A stretch of 64,000 nucleotides of DNA from positions 930,001-994,000 of the forward strand of contig MU839840.1 of NCBI GenBank assembly GCA_030411725.1. The letters run 5' to 3'. This DNA comes from Echria macrotheca. Taxonomy: Eukaryota > Ascomycota > Sordariomycetes > Sordariales > Schizotheciaceae. A program made the position numbers and the translations under genes. The notes under the pieces were generated by a model. It saw only the letters and a list, made by a program, of their open reading frames with translations. It was not told where the DNA came from and did no database searches. Shown piece by piece: positions 30,867 to 41,058 of this stretch (position 1 is the first letter of the stretch; each line of letters begins with the position of its first letter).

Positions 30867-32549
30867 CTACTCGTGAGCAAAAGCCCGGCTCTTGGCAGCA
30901 TACTCCCAGTACTTCGGCGCCGACCACCTCCGGAGCGCCTTGCCCTTCCAGACGAAGAACAAGAAGGTCCCAGTACAGCCGAGCGAGAGAAAGCCAGCCA
31001 TGATAAACGCATTCTGCAGGCCCATGTTAGTCCACCACGGCGTGATGCCGTACGACATGGCGAAGCCCATGACATTCCGGATAATGATGATGGACGTGGT
31101 CGAGTTGCCGCTAATGTCCTTGAAGCAGTCGACATTGTACGACAGCGCGACGCAGCCGCCGGCTACCACGGAAAAGGTCAAGATACCAAGCCCGACGGCC
31201 AGACCGGCCCAGTGGATCTCGTGCTTAGCGCCGACGCCCCAGACGATGAGGCCGATGCACGACAGGACCGACGAGATGGCCAGCGTCCACAGGCGCTGCT
31301 CGGGCTCGCGGATGCCTTTGTTGCGGCGCGCTAGCCAGAGCGTGATGCGATCGGCCACGAGACCGGCCCCTGAAGTATCTGTTAGTGTACTGGACAAAAT
31401 AGGGGCCAGGGGGTACGTACAGAGGCACCCAAAGGCTGCGCCGACGATGGGACCAGCGTAAATCGTCCCCACCAGGCCGGTCGACCAGTTGTAGGGGGCG
31501 GCGCTGAGGACGGGGCTGGCGGTGGCGTTGAGCACGTTGTACCAGCACAGGTTGATGCCATAGATGAAACCGGCCCAGGCGACGGTGGGGAACTGGATTA
31601 TGATAGCCAGCGGCAACCACATGGAGTTAAACATCTCCTTGTTACTTGGCCGGCCCGGCATGGCCTGGAAGGGGTTGAGGTGCTGAAGGAAAGTGCGGCG
31701 GGCCGGGAAAACATCGACAACGTGGTTACTATTGGCGGACGACGTCGAAGTGCCCTGCAGCACACCGCTCGACTTCTCCCCTACATCGACCTTGTCGACC
31801 ATGGCGGGCACGGGCTCCTCGTCTTCCAGGCCCTCGAGGGTCTTGCGGAAGTACATGGTCTCCTCCATGCCAAAAAAGAGGATGACGAAGGTGAGGGCGA
31901 CCATCATGGCGCCAAAGTGCATGGTCCAGCGCCAGCCGAAAGCCTGAGCGAACCAGCCGGCGACTAGAGGCGCCAGGAAGTTGGAGCCGAAGAGGGCGAA
32001 GACGTATAGGCTCATCCAGGCGCCGCGGTCGTGGGCGAAGAAGACGTCCGGAATGCTGATCTCGGGGAGGGACTCGATCGGGGCGGCGAAGAAGCCGAGG
32101 AGGATGCGGTGGGCGAACCATTCTCCCGAGGACTTGGAGTATGCGGTCCAGACCATGAGAGGGACGCAGGCGAGGGTTGAGACGAGGTAGACGCCGCGGC
32201 GGCCGTAGGTCTGGGCGATGGGCTGCCAGAAGAGACAGCCGAAACCGAGCAGGAGGAACATGTAGCCGGTGCCCTCGACCAGTGAGGCTGTCGAGATGCC
32301 CGTGTCGGCCGTGATGTCGGCCAGGACCGAGTACTGCAGTGTCAAGGGCATGCCGACGCCGACGGTGTAGACGACGACCATGGCGGCGGCCATCTTCTTG
32401 CGGAAGTTGCTCCAGTTGAGCGGGTCTTGGGGGTCATCGCTGGGACGGGGGATCAGCTCAATGCCGTTCTTGGACTTGGCGCTGGCTTGCTGCTCCCCGA
32501 CATCCACTAGGTGGACGGTGCCGGGGACGACATCGATTTTTGATGTCAT
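30867..32549 (-). CDS. MFS transporter, DHA1-like
   Basis: Major facilitator protein, 543 residues, from exons 31421-32549 and 30867-31369 with a 51-nt intron (GTACGT, CACTAAC branch, TTCAG). The intron is stop-free and divisible by three; splicing changes a Cys-Thr-Tyr-rich insert into FGCLWAGLVADRITLW, which fits a transmembrane helix and loop. The N-terminus (IPRPSDDPQDPLNWSNFRKK, residues about 29-48) is the cytosolic lead of the Tpo/Hol1-type drug:H+ antiporter group. Twelve hydrophobic helices are visible, with the loop 2-3 motif as QTYGRRGVYL. The central loop (about 255-310) is charged and variable. Start chosen at MTSKIDVV (32549); the frame stays open 113 codons further but that stretch lacks an ATG-supported, conserved sequence and is probably leader. 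Substrate unknown. Confidence 0.9.
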   Translation of the reverse strand: MTSKIDVVPGTVHLVDVGEQQASAKSKNGIELIPRPSDDPQDPLNWSNFRKKMAAAMVVVYTVGVGMPLTLQYSVLADITADTGISTASLVEGTGYMFLLLGFGCLFWQPIAQTYGRRGVYLVSTLACVPLMVWTAYSKSSGEWFAHRILLGFFAAPIESLPEISIPDVFFAHDRGAWMSLYVFALFGSNFLAPLVAGWFAQAFGWRWTMHFGAMMVALTFVILFFGMEETMYFRKTLEGLEDEEPVPAMVDKVDVGEKSSGVLQGTSTSSANSNHVVDVFPARRTFLQHLNPFQAMPGRPSNKEMFNSMWLPLAIIIQFPTVAWAGFIYGINLCWYNVLNATASPVLSAAPYNWSTGLVGTIYAGPIVGAAFGCLCTYPLAPILSSTLTDTSGAGLVADRITLWLARRNKGIREPEQRLWTLAISSVLSCIGLIVWGVGAKHEIHWAGLAVGLGILTFSVVAGGCVALSYNVDCFKDISGNSTTSIIIIRNVMGFAMSYGITPWWTNMGLQNAFIMAGFLSLGCTGTFLFFVWKGKALRRWSAPKYWEYAAKSRAFAHE

Positions 32550-33710
32550 ATTTCTTTTCTCGGTTGCTCTCGTTTCAAACAGAAAAGAAAAGCAAGACAG
32601 AAAGATGTCTGAGAGGGACAAAAAAAGAGATGTCTCAGAATGGGATCGACGGAATGAGACCTCGCCCCCAGCTGAGACCCGGCCACTTATACGTCGTTTA
32701 TCGGCACCCGAGAGACAAACCCCTCCAGCCCTCCAGCCCATCCGACCCAACGGGCATGCTGATAGCATCCAAGATTGTTGGGATGGACACCGCAGCTCTG
32801 GGTGCCGATCTGGCATCCCCGCACTGGTTGTGATCAGTGCAACTCCGGCATCTTGGCTCGCTGACGTTGGGACTGCGTCGGGGACCAATCGCCGTCGAAA
32901 CCGTGATCACTGCCGCGACTTGGTATTATCTGGCTGGACTTAGATAGCCACTAGCCGTCGAGCTAAGGCGGTCCCACCGCTATCAGACTATCACTTCACT
33001 ACTATCACGGACCCTGTCGACGAGTGGCCATGACTAGCTGCAGTATCTAGCACCGGTCCTAATGCACTGCATTGCTTCTTCGGTGCGCTTATTTTAGGTC
33101 AGTTATTCCCATCTAGCCTCCGTTCACCCGGACGCAGCTCGGCTGTGATGCTTAACAGGACCGCCGACGAGCTCTCGCGCTTGGTAATCGTCGACATTGG
33201 ACTGTTTGGACATGGAGATAAGGCCGTCATGACCTGTACCAAGCCCATCCTGGATGCTCCCCACACAGGACCCGCAGAGCACGAACTGGCAGATGGATCC
33301 ACTGACGCCCTGATTGCAGTCCGTTGATAAGGAGGGGTTGGCGGGAATAACATATCCGCCGTCGTTAGTCTCGGAGGGCTTGGCATCGCCGTTCTCGTCG
33401 GCTTCACGATAGCGAGCAGGATTGCGGGCAGCAAGCATTGCTGCATGAGGGGGAAGTCATGTGTTTGTTGGTGTTACGTATTGTGCAACCTCGATAAGCT
33501 CCGCTCTCCCGGACACTTCGTAACACGTTTGTCTTTCTCGCAAATCGAGTCCCGAGGGCAGGCACGGCCGTCAAAGATAGATCAAGTCCTCGGGGAGATA
33601 TAAAGGGCCCGAGGAAGCCAATCCAACGCATTTTCAACCTGATCACATCCCTGTCTTGAGAGCTTTGATTCCTTATCGATCCTAACCCCAAAAGAGCAAT
33701 CGGACCCAAA
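32550..33710. other. Divergent region MFS/amidase
   Basis: Serves both promoters. It contains one doubtful Cys-bearing ORF (33124-33438, minus strand, listed separately) and a leader-like TATAAAGG at 33600-33607, about 105 bp before the amidase ATG. Confidence 0.45.
33124..33438 (-). CDS. Doubtful 104-residue Cys-containing ORF
   Basis: An open frame with protein-like composition (ENGDAKPSETNDGGYVIP, CNQGVSGSICQFVLCGSC). It has no signal peptide in this frame, although an overlapping frame starting 8 nt upstream (33446) begins MQQCLLPAILLAIV, which looks like one. A splice joining the two frames could make a small secreted Cys protein, but I could not find a convincing donor/acceptor pair. 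Low confidence. Confidence 0.28.
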   Translation of the reverse strand: MLAARNPARYREADENGDAKPSETNDGGYVIPANPSLSTDCNQGVSGSICQFVLCGSCVGSIQDGLGTGHDGLISMSKQSNVDDYQARELVGGPVKHHSRAASG

Positions 33711-35378
33711 ATGCCCCTCAAGGTCGTCCAACCAGTACCTTTGCCCAAGGGCACGGACGAGTATGAGGCCAAGATCAAGGCCATCCTGGACGACTTCGCT
33801 GCCAAGGTGCCCGACAGTCTGGTTCTGCCCGAGTCCATCACCAGCAACCCGCCCAAAGATGTGACATCGGTGCCGCGCGACTGCGGCCTGCTGGCGGCCG
33901 AGGAGCTCGACATCACCGAGAAGTACGACGCCGTCGGGCTGGCCGAGGCCATCGCGTCCAAGAAGCTGACGGCCGTCGCTGTGGCCACAGCCTTTGCCAA
34001 GCGCGCCATCATCGCCCACCAGGTGACCTGCTGTTTGACCGAGTGGTTCATGGACGAGGCCCTTGAGCGGGCCAAGTTCCTCGATGACTACCTCGAGAAG
34101 AACGGAAAGACCATCGGCCCGCTCCACGGTGTGCCCATCAGCGTCAAGGAGCACCAGGCCTTGGCTGGTCACTACACGTCGTTCGGATGGCTCGACACAC
34201 GCACACTCGACAAGGAGGATGCCCAGATGGTGCGCATTTTCCGCAACGCTGGCGCTGTGTTCTACGTCAAGACCACCCAGCCCCAGGGTATTATGCACCT
34301 TGAGGGCGTAAGTCAGTATGGTCGCACCCTGAATCCCTACAACATCAACCTGTCATCAGGAGGGTCGACCGCTGGCGAGGCCGCCTTGATCGCCATGCGG
34401 GGCTCCGTTCTCGGCATCGGCACCGACATTGGCGGCAGCATCCGCGGCCCATCCGGGTTCTGCGGCATCTACGGCTTCAAACCGACGTCGTACTACCTTC
34501 CCATGAAGGATTTTCTGGTGGGCGGCTTCGGCGCCGAACTCAACGTTCTCTGCTCGACGGGGCCCATGTGCAACACGATGCGCGACATGGATCTCTTTGT
34601 CAAGGTCATCAAGGACGCCAACCCGCACATTGAAGATCCCCGACTCGTCCCCATCCCGTGGAAGGGTCTCTCAGCCGCCACGCCCAAGACGCCGCTGAAG
34701 ATCGGCATCATGTGGCACGACGGCAACATCATCCCCCAGCCGCCCGTGACGCGTGCGCTAGAATGGGCGGTCTCAAAACTCACACAGATCCCTGGCGTTG
34801 AAGTCAAGAACTTTGCCCCCTTCCAGACCAAGCGCGGCATGGATAACATCCGCAAGGCCTACTGGCCCGACGGCGGCGCCGCCGTCAAGGCCCACCTCGC
34901 CGCGACGGGCGAGCCAATGTTCCCACTGACGCAGTGGATCATCAAGGACGCCGAGGGCGGCGACATCGGCTCGGCCGGCGTGCTCGCGCAGCGTGTCGAG
35001 CGAGACAATTTTCGGATTGAGTACTCTGCGCACTGGGCCGCCCAGGACGTTGATGTGCTTTTGTGTCCTATGTTTATTGGTCCGGCGTGCGAGCACGACA
35101 CGTCGTTCTACTGGAACTATACCGCGTTTTTCAACTATGTCGATCACCCGGGCGTTGTCTTTCCCACGCCCGTCAAGGCGCTGGCCAAGGGTGCGGAGGA
35201 TTATAGGCCGGAGAATGCGACGCCGATTTCCGAGGAGGATAAGCATGTGAGGAAGCTCTGGGCCAAGGGCGACTTTGAGGGCGCGCCGATCGATCTGCAG
35301 ATGGTGGCGAGGAAGTATTATGATAATGAGCTATTTTCGGCGCTGGCGCAGGTTAAGGAGGCTTTAGGGTTGCCGTGA
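33711..35378 (+). CDS. Amidase signature family hydrolase (acetamidase-like)
   Basis: Single exon, 555 residues. Amidase-signature enzymes hydrolyse carboxamides through a Ser-cisSer-Lys triad, all present here: K146 in GVPISVKEH, S219 in SSGGSTAGE and nucleophile S243 in GTDIGGSIRGP. Size and the N-terminal helical arm resemble fungal acetamidase/fatty-acid-amide-hydrolase-like proteins. No signal peptide, so cytosolic. The ATG lies 105 bp after TATAAAGG. The substrate is not readable; divergence from the neighbouring MFS gene by 1.2 kb allows, but does not prove, joint uptake and breakdown of an amide. Confidence 0.93.
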   Translation: MPLKVVQPVPLPKGTDEYEAKIKAILDDFAAKVPDSLVLPESITSNPPKDVTSVPRDCGLLAAEELDITEKYDAVGLAEAIASKKLTAVAVATAFAKRAIIAHQVTCCLTEWFMDEALERAKFLDDYLEKNGKTIGPLHGVPISVKEHQALAGHYTSFGWLDTRTLDKEDAQMVRIFRNAGAVFYVKTTQPQGIMHLEGVSQYGRTLNPYNINLSSGGSTAGEAALIAMRGSVLGIGTDIGGSIRGPSGFCGIYGFKPTSYYLPMKDFLVGGFGAELNVLCSTGPMCNTMRDMDLFVKVIKDANPHIEDPRLVPIPWKGLSAATPKTPLKIGIMWHDGNIIPQPPVTRALEWAVSKLTQIPGVEVKNFAPFQTKRGMDNIRKAYWPDGGAAVKAHLAATGEPMFPLTQWIIKDAEGGDIGSAGVLAQRVERDNFRIEYSAHWAAQDVDVLLCPMFIGPACEHDTSFYWNYTAFFNYVDHPGVVFPTPVKALAKGAEDYRPENATPISEEDKHVRKLWAKGDFEGAPIDLQMVARKYYDNELFSALAQVKEALGLP

Positions 35379-35780
35379 ATTTCTTTTTGGTCTGCCCAAA
35401 ACCTTTTATGTATATAGTTATGAATGTCGTTGGGAACTTGGTGGTGTCTTATGTCATTATGGTTGGCTGAGCTGGGCTATTATTGGTGTGTTGTTGGATG
35501 GAAAGGGGGAATGTGACGTGGATGCGGAGATACCCCTGAAGGCTTACCAGGCCAGTGTTACTGTAACTGCGTTTGTGCTGCCTGACCCGGGGATACGACA
35601 CACAAGCACATAACTAACAGCAGATGCATCGATCCAAACCCCTTTGTAGTTGACTGGATTTTCAGTGCAGAGCAGTCAGATATCTCTCCATTCCTGCCGA
35701 GCTTACATATCTCGTACACGTCAATCTCTTGTCTACCCGGCCGGTATATCCGTATATCAATAACAAGAAGTGTACATATA
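35379..35780. other. Convergent gap
   Basis: 3' flanks of the amidase and the single-pass membrane gene. Nothing recognised. Confidence 0.45.
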
Positions 35781-37033
35781 TCACAACTGACCCCTAGTCT
35801 CCATCGCGCCCTGCTGCACCACCCCCAGCCCAACCGGCGAACCTATTGTCGAAAAAACCGACATATGTCCCCCCCGCCCTTGTTGCCGATCGACATCCGA
35901 CTCGACCGTCGTATCCGACCACACCGACTTGAACCTCGAATTATTCTGCCTCCCCCTTTTCTCCTCTCCCCCCTCCCCGACTCCATTAACTCCACCGGCG
36001 GCGGCGGCCGGGGTAAGCGGTGGAACAGAAGAAGAAGAGGGAACATAAACCACAGCCGGCAAAGCCGGCACCGGCGGCGGCGGAACAAACTCATTCTCTG
36101 CAGAGGTATTCCGCCTCGATGACGATGCAGACGAGGCAAAAGTATTTCTCGCCGCGTACGCCGATATCGAAAACGGCGTCGTGGGAACACTACTCACGGT
36201 CGTGGTGGTCGTCGTCCCGCTCCAGCGCGAGAGGCTGTTTAGTTGTAGGGGATGGTGGCGGCGCAGCCAGGAGGCGATGGACGGGCGGATCTTGGCTTGG
36301 TTGTAGGGGAATGATGTCACTTCTGCTTCTGCTTCTGATGAGTAGGACGAGGTTACGCGGTGTTTCTCGTCGGTGATTGGAATGCCGCCGTTTTGGTGGG
36401 CGTAGGCTGAGGTCATGAGTTCGTCGAGGATCTGGGAGTCGGTGCGTGTGTTGGCCGGCGGGAGCGGGGAACCGGCGCCGGGAGGGGATGAAAGCCCGGG
36501 ACCGGGACCGAGGGATCTGCTTGTTGATGATGAGAGGGTTTTCTGGTGGCGTTTGTGTCGTCGCCAGAAGAAGTAGATCACCGAGGATAGGAGGGCGATT
36601 CCGCCTTGAGAGATGTTAGTTATCTAGGTATGGTTTGTTTGGGGATGAGAGTTGAGGGAGGCAACATACCGATGACACCAAATGCAATCCCCGTCCGCGC
36701 CCCCGTGTGGATCCCATCCTCCGATACCCGCGACAAGCTCCCGTTGGGGTCCGTCTCGTTGGCGCCGGCCTGGATGGGCCGCGATGATGGCGCCAGTGTC
36801 ACCGCAGCTGGGGTAGCGGTTGTCGTCGGCAATGCGGTCTTTGTCGTGCTCGTCGAGGTGGCCGTGAGGTGTATCGTGACATGGCCATGCTCCATCTCCA
36901 TCTCTTCCTCCTCTTTTTCTTCCTCATCGTCGGATTCCATGTCGCTGTGGTCATCATCCCGCTCCACGAGATCCCTGACATCCTGCTCCGACAGGGCGGA
37001 CCGTCCCCTCATTCCATGTCGTGACGGCGCCAT
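35781..37033 (-). CDS. Single-pass membrane protein, Ser/Thr-rich
   Basis: Exons 36670-37033 and 35781-36604 over a 65-nt intron (GTATGT, AACTAAC branch, TCAAG) give 395 residues. The N-terminal 120 residues are acidic (DDEEEKEEEEMEMEHGH) then Thr-rich (TATSTSTTKTALPTTTATP). Splicing completes one helix, GIAFGVIGGIALLSSVIYFF, followed by basic RRHKRHQK, so the C-terminal 260 residues face the cytosol. The tail is Ser/Pro-rich and disordered. The plan resembles Mid2/Wsc-type wall-stress sensors, but there is no signal peptide and no Cys-rich domain, so that role is not shown. A missed 5' exon with a signal peptide is possible. Confidence 0.72.
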
Positions 37034-38219
37034 TTTCCCCCAAAATCAAAGAATGATACGTACGGCCCGCCGTTGATATAAACAAAAATGAAGATGAAAT
37101 ATAAACAAAACAAAATGAAAGCTATAAAGTCATTTGATGAAGAAAGAAAACAGATTCTTGGCAAACGAAGCTCAGCTTCTTCCAGTCGGGATTGTTACCT
37201 CCCACACTCACTGCCAAGCTTTGCAAGATCGACCCTGTCGTTCGAAGCCAAGAAAATACCAAGAAAACAAGGAAGAGGTAAGTAAATAAGGTTTAAAGAG
37301 AGAGCACCCAAAACTAAACGTAAGAAAAAACAGAAAGAGAGAGTGTGTGTGTTAAAAGAGAGACTTGGCGGTCAAAGGGAAAAGAGTTGTCCCTCGCATC
37401 GCTCAGATCGTGGCGAAACGCTTACGAAAAAAAGGTGGTGCCGGTTTCACAAAGTCTAGAGAACCCCGTGTTTCAGAACCCATGATAGCGGTGCCAAAAG
37501 CCTAACAACACCTGGGGTTTGCTTTTGTCTGCGGTTTCGCGGGGGGGTTCTCCTTCTGAAACGCGAGCGGTGGGGCGAGTCTACCGCACCAGAGCCAGTT
37601 GGGATGGGATTTACGCATGGGCTGGCGGTGGAATTGCAAATCACAGATCGCATATTCGCAGATCGAAGCATGGGAATGGTACGATTCTTGCACCGCCCGG
37701 TAGTGGAAAGCTTTTGACTTTTGTTACGAATAGAGAGAGAGGTTTATCAGGACAGGTTGAAGACATCCGAAGTGATGTTGCGCGTTTGCGGGTCTGTGCG
37801 CGGGTAGTGATCGTGACCGCCGGAACGCCGGAAGTAGAAAACACAAAGTTTCAAAACTTTGGACGGTCTGCTTTTCGGGGATGTGATACGATATCGTGTC
37901 CTGCTTGCAGCGAGAAAATGTGATGTGAAAACAACGACCGGGCGAGATTCTGGGTCCGCGGCATCACACGTCAAAGACAGGAAACAGCCGAGAGCCGGGC
38001 CGTTTGTGCTGCTCTTTTCCGTTCCGGGACCGTGACATGGTCTTGGCATGCATCAGTTTTTCAACTGCCGCGCGCTGACTGTCGGGCAATGTCTCGACGA
38101 TTGGGCAAGTCAGAGTTCAAAGATTGGATGGAGTTACAAATGTGATATTAGGTACGGCGATTGGCTGCCGGATGTGTCGAGAGAGACCGAGGGAAAACAC
38201 TGCACAGTACAGAACTGTC
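37034..38219. other. Intergenic region upstream of the membrane protein
   Basis: About 1.2 kb. It has purine-rich, A-rich stretches (37080-37400) with a short GT run near 37345. No gene seen. Confidence 0.5.
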
Positions 38220-39374
38220 TTACAGCAGGGCAAGAACAGCAAACAAAGCGCCGGCGAGACCCTGTGAAACCGAGATCCGGGCGCTTCCGTTCGGCCGGGT
38301 CCCGGCCCCGGAGGACCCTTGACCAGCCGAAGGGGTGCCGGCGCTCCCACTCCCGCTCCCGCTTCCGGACCCGGACCCGGACCCGGACCCAGACCCAGAG
38401 CTAGAGCTAGACCCAGACCCAGACCCAGACCCACTTCCCAATCCTGATCCCGACCCGAAGCTGTCCTCATCGTCAGAGCTCGAGGACCCGCTGCCACCGG
38501 TTCCCGTGCAGATTTTGCCAATTTTGCAGCAACCGCCGGTAACGCAGTAATATCCAGGCTACCAATGTCAACATTCTGTTCTTCGTTATGCTCGTAAAAA
38601 GACGGAGTGGGTTGGCTTACATCGCAGTACTCGCCCAGGCCCGTCTTGCAGCAGGTGCTGCCGTCGGACGGGATGCAGAAATCCGAATCGCACTCAACCT
38701 TGCCGGCAGAGCAGGTCGCGGCACCGCTTCCACCGGCACCGCTTCCACCAGCACCGACGCTGCCGCTTCCGCCGACACTTCCACTGCCACTTCCTCCGCT
38801 CCCACCACTACCGCTGCTCCCACTCCCACTACCGCTGCTTCCACTACCGCTGCCGCTATTACCGCCACTCCCCGTCTCGCAGAATCCATCGGCACCGCAC
38901 GTCTCGCCGGCGTCGCAGTATCCGTTGCCGGGACAGCACACGGCGCCCTCGGGCATGCATCCGCTGTTGCACTCGACCTTGCCCTTCTCACAGTCGGCCA
39001 GGCCGCTGCACACCTTGCCGATGGGGCAGCATCCGAGGGCGGTGCAGTAGTCGGTCGCGTCGCAGAAGCCGGTTCTGTATTTTTTTGGGAGTCGGTTAGG
39101 ATATACAGACCTAGCCAACAACAGAGCGGGGGCGAGGTAGGTAAGGTAGAATAGAGATCAAATATGTAACATACGTTCCGCAGCATTTACTTCCAGATGG
39201 CATGCAGCCCGTCCCACAGTCGACGTATCCCGAGTCGCATGACCCGGCTCGGGCGAAAATGTTGAGTCCGGCTGGGTTGGGGGATAAGGAAGAAGCGTCC
39301 TCGGGCATCGATGGGAGGCGTTTCCATGCCAGCCCGCTCATGAGCGAGCGCGTGACGAGAGTTTGGACTTTCAT
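38220..39374 (-). CDS. Cys-rich, Gly/Ser-repeat, GPI-type surface protein
   Basis: Exons 39175-39374, 38621-39074 and 38220-38558 (introns 100 and 62 nt) join to 330 residues. At least four short Cys modules of the same kind are visible: CDSGYVDCGTGCMPSGSKCC, CSGLADCEKGKVECNSGCMP, CSAGKVECDSDFCIPSDGST and CVTGGCCKIGKIC. They are separated by Gly-Ser linkers; the last linker is a long GSGSGS run. The end (ISVSQGLAGALFAVLALL) is a hydrophobic tail after a small-residue region, as for GPI anchoring. Start MKVQTLVTRSLMSGLAW is a weak signal peptide. The plan is that of fungal wall glycoproteins with a Cys-knot-like repeat; function unknown. First ATG in frame is 39374. Confidence 0.85.
38360..38450. 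repeat. Hexanucleotide microsatellite inside the GPI-type gene
   Basis: Repeats of CCGGAC and CCAGAC units in the last exon encode the Gly-Ser run. Such six-base units keep the frame when copy number changes. Confidence 0.6.
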
Positions 39375-41058
39375 TGCGAGTAATGAACAGTTCAAGGAAT
39401 GGACGGTTTGCGATTTTCTGTTGGTCGCTTCGACAAGCTGATGAAGCCGTCCTGAGGTTGAAAGAGCGTGAAGGTAAAAGTACCTAAAAAACGAAAGACG
39501 GACCTAGCTAGGTAGCTTAGGTAGGCAAGCACCAGCAGGACAAGAGAGCAAGGAACGAAGAGAAGGGGGATTGATGACCCTTTATTTCAGAAGTAAAAAG
39601 ATCGAGAAATATTCGATCCATCCTCGTCAACCCCCGGTCCCGTCCTGCTGCTGCCTGTGGTGTGGAGAGCGACATGAAGAACAAGGTTGAACGTCGAAGG
39701 ATCGACATGCAGCTGAAAACAACGGTTCCATTTTGTTTCTCATTTCTTCGGCTGATGACAGACGGGAATTCTTCCTGGCTCGCAGCCTTGCTGCTGGATG
39801 CGTCGTCAATGCCAGAGTCAGGGGTAAAAAAGCGGCCAGGACTCGCGGAGGGCCAAGCAATGCCAAGAAGATGCTTACTTGTGAGTCGGGTCAACTCTGC
39901 GAAGACCCCTGGGATCGTAATCCCGCGACTTTTCGGCTGTAACCAAGTAGCTACCTAGATGTACGGGTCACTCTGTTGAAGCAGAAAAGCTTTGGGAGCA
40001 TGAGTTCTTGATCATTTGGATGCAGCAGCGTCAACGAAAAAATAGATGCCAGACTACCTTACTTACTCCCTCTCCCTATTTCCGTACCCATAAAAGTTCG
40101 GTCTCTCAAGTGTGCGTCTCGTCCAGGAGTCACAGCGAGGTACGTATTCGGTGTCAGTAGGGAAGAGATCTGCAGACATATTTTCTGCATGACCAGCGGC
40201 AGTGAATAATCCTTGAAGCCCTGCAAGATGTTCCGCCAAGACGGGCACGGCACCAGAGGGCTGAAAATATCCAGGGTAGGTAGAACTTCGTCGAAGCCGA
40301 GATAGGAAACCATTGCGGTATAGTGTAGAACAATTACTATTTCCTCTTGGGGATAATCGATCCTGGTTATGTCTTTGTTGAACCCTTCTTCGCGAGGACA
40401 ATCTGCTTTCTTGAACAACTTTGGCGCTTGGATTTGCATTAGGATTGAGCCTCGTTGTTCAACCAGAAGGGCAAGCCGTTGCCCTCTCAAGGGGGGTTTC
40501 TTGATTGGTCCTCCCCATGTTTGGTCCAGCCATGGTTCAAATGTACAATTCCACAGCGACTGTACACTACCACAGCGGTAAACACAAAGCGTCGTCGTCC
40601 TGGGTTGAAAGTCCGGAGAAATCCGTCAGGAGCGACCGAGCGGACATCAAAAACACCCAGGCCGCCTCGCTCGGTAATTCGGACCCAAAAAACAGCCATG
40701 AGACTACCAGGTGGATGCAAGCGCCGGTTGCCCTTTTGAATAGCTATTTCGGGCCGTTGAGAGGTGTGGTCGGGCGACAAGCGAGCAAGCGCGCTGTGGG
40801 TAAACGATTCTGACGCGCGACATCCAATCAGGGCCGGCAACCAACACCCACCTCAAACCAAGTTTTGACCTCTGATATTGCGTCAGATCAAATTTCAGAC
40901 CAGACAACTTGAGATTGCCCATATATCGCCAGGAATGACAGACATCGAGTGCGAACGTTTGTTGACAATGTACATAGCAAAGTGTAGATTTTTCGATACC
41001 TAGGTATACAATCTCCTTGAAAAAGTTTCATCCAAGGACACACACACTCCGGACTCCC
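39375..41058. other. Divergent region GPI-type/CAP genes
   Basis: About 1.7 kb. CTAGGTAG-like motifs lie near 39505-39530 and 39945, and an exact TACCTAGGTA at 40997-41006, about 53 bp before the CAP start. ORFs at 40059-40490 (-) and elsewhere lack motifs. Confidence 0.5.

Noticed and set aside
32550..32888. 113-codon N-terminal extension of the MFS frame
   Set aside because: Composition is not transporter-like and the family start fits MTSKIDVV; probably leader sequence.
38335..38550. Frame with Asp-Pro dipeptide repeats
   Set aside because: Opposite-strand reading of the hexanucleotide tract in the same gene.
38588..39154. 188-codon plus-strand frame rich in Thr/Ala
   Set aside because: Antisense of the Cys-rich surface protein; low complexity comes from the Gly-Ser repeats.
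40059..40490. 143-codon minus-strand frame
   Set aside because: No family, no promoter or splice support, and overlapping frames of similar length; could not be supported as a gene.
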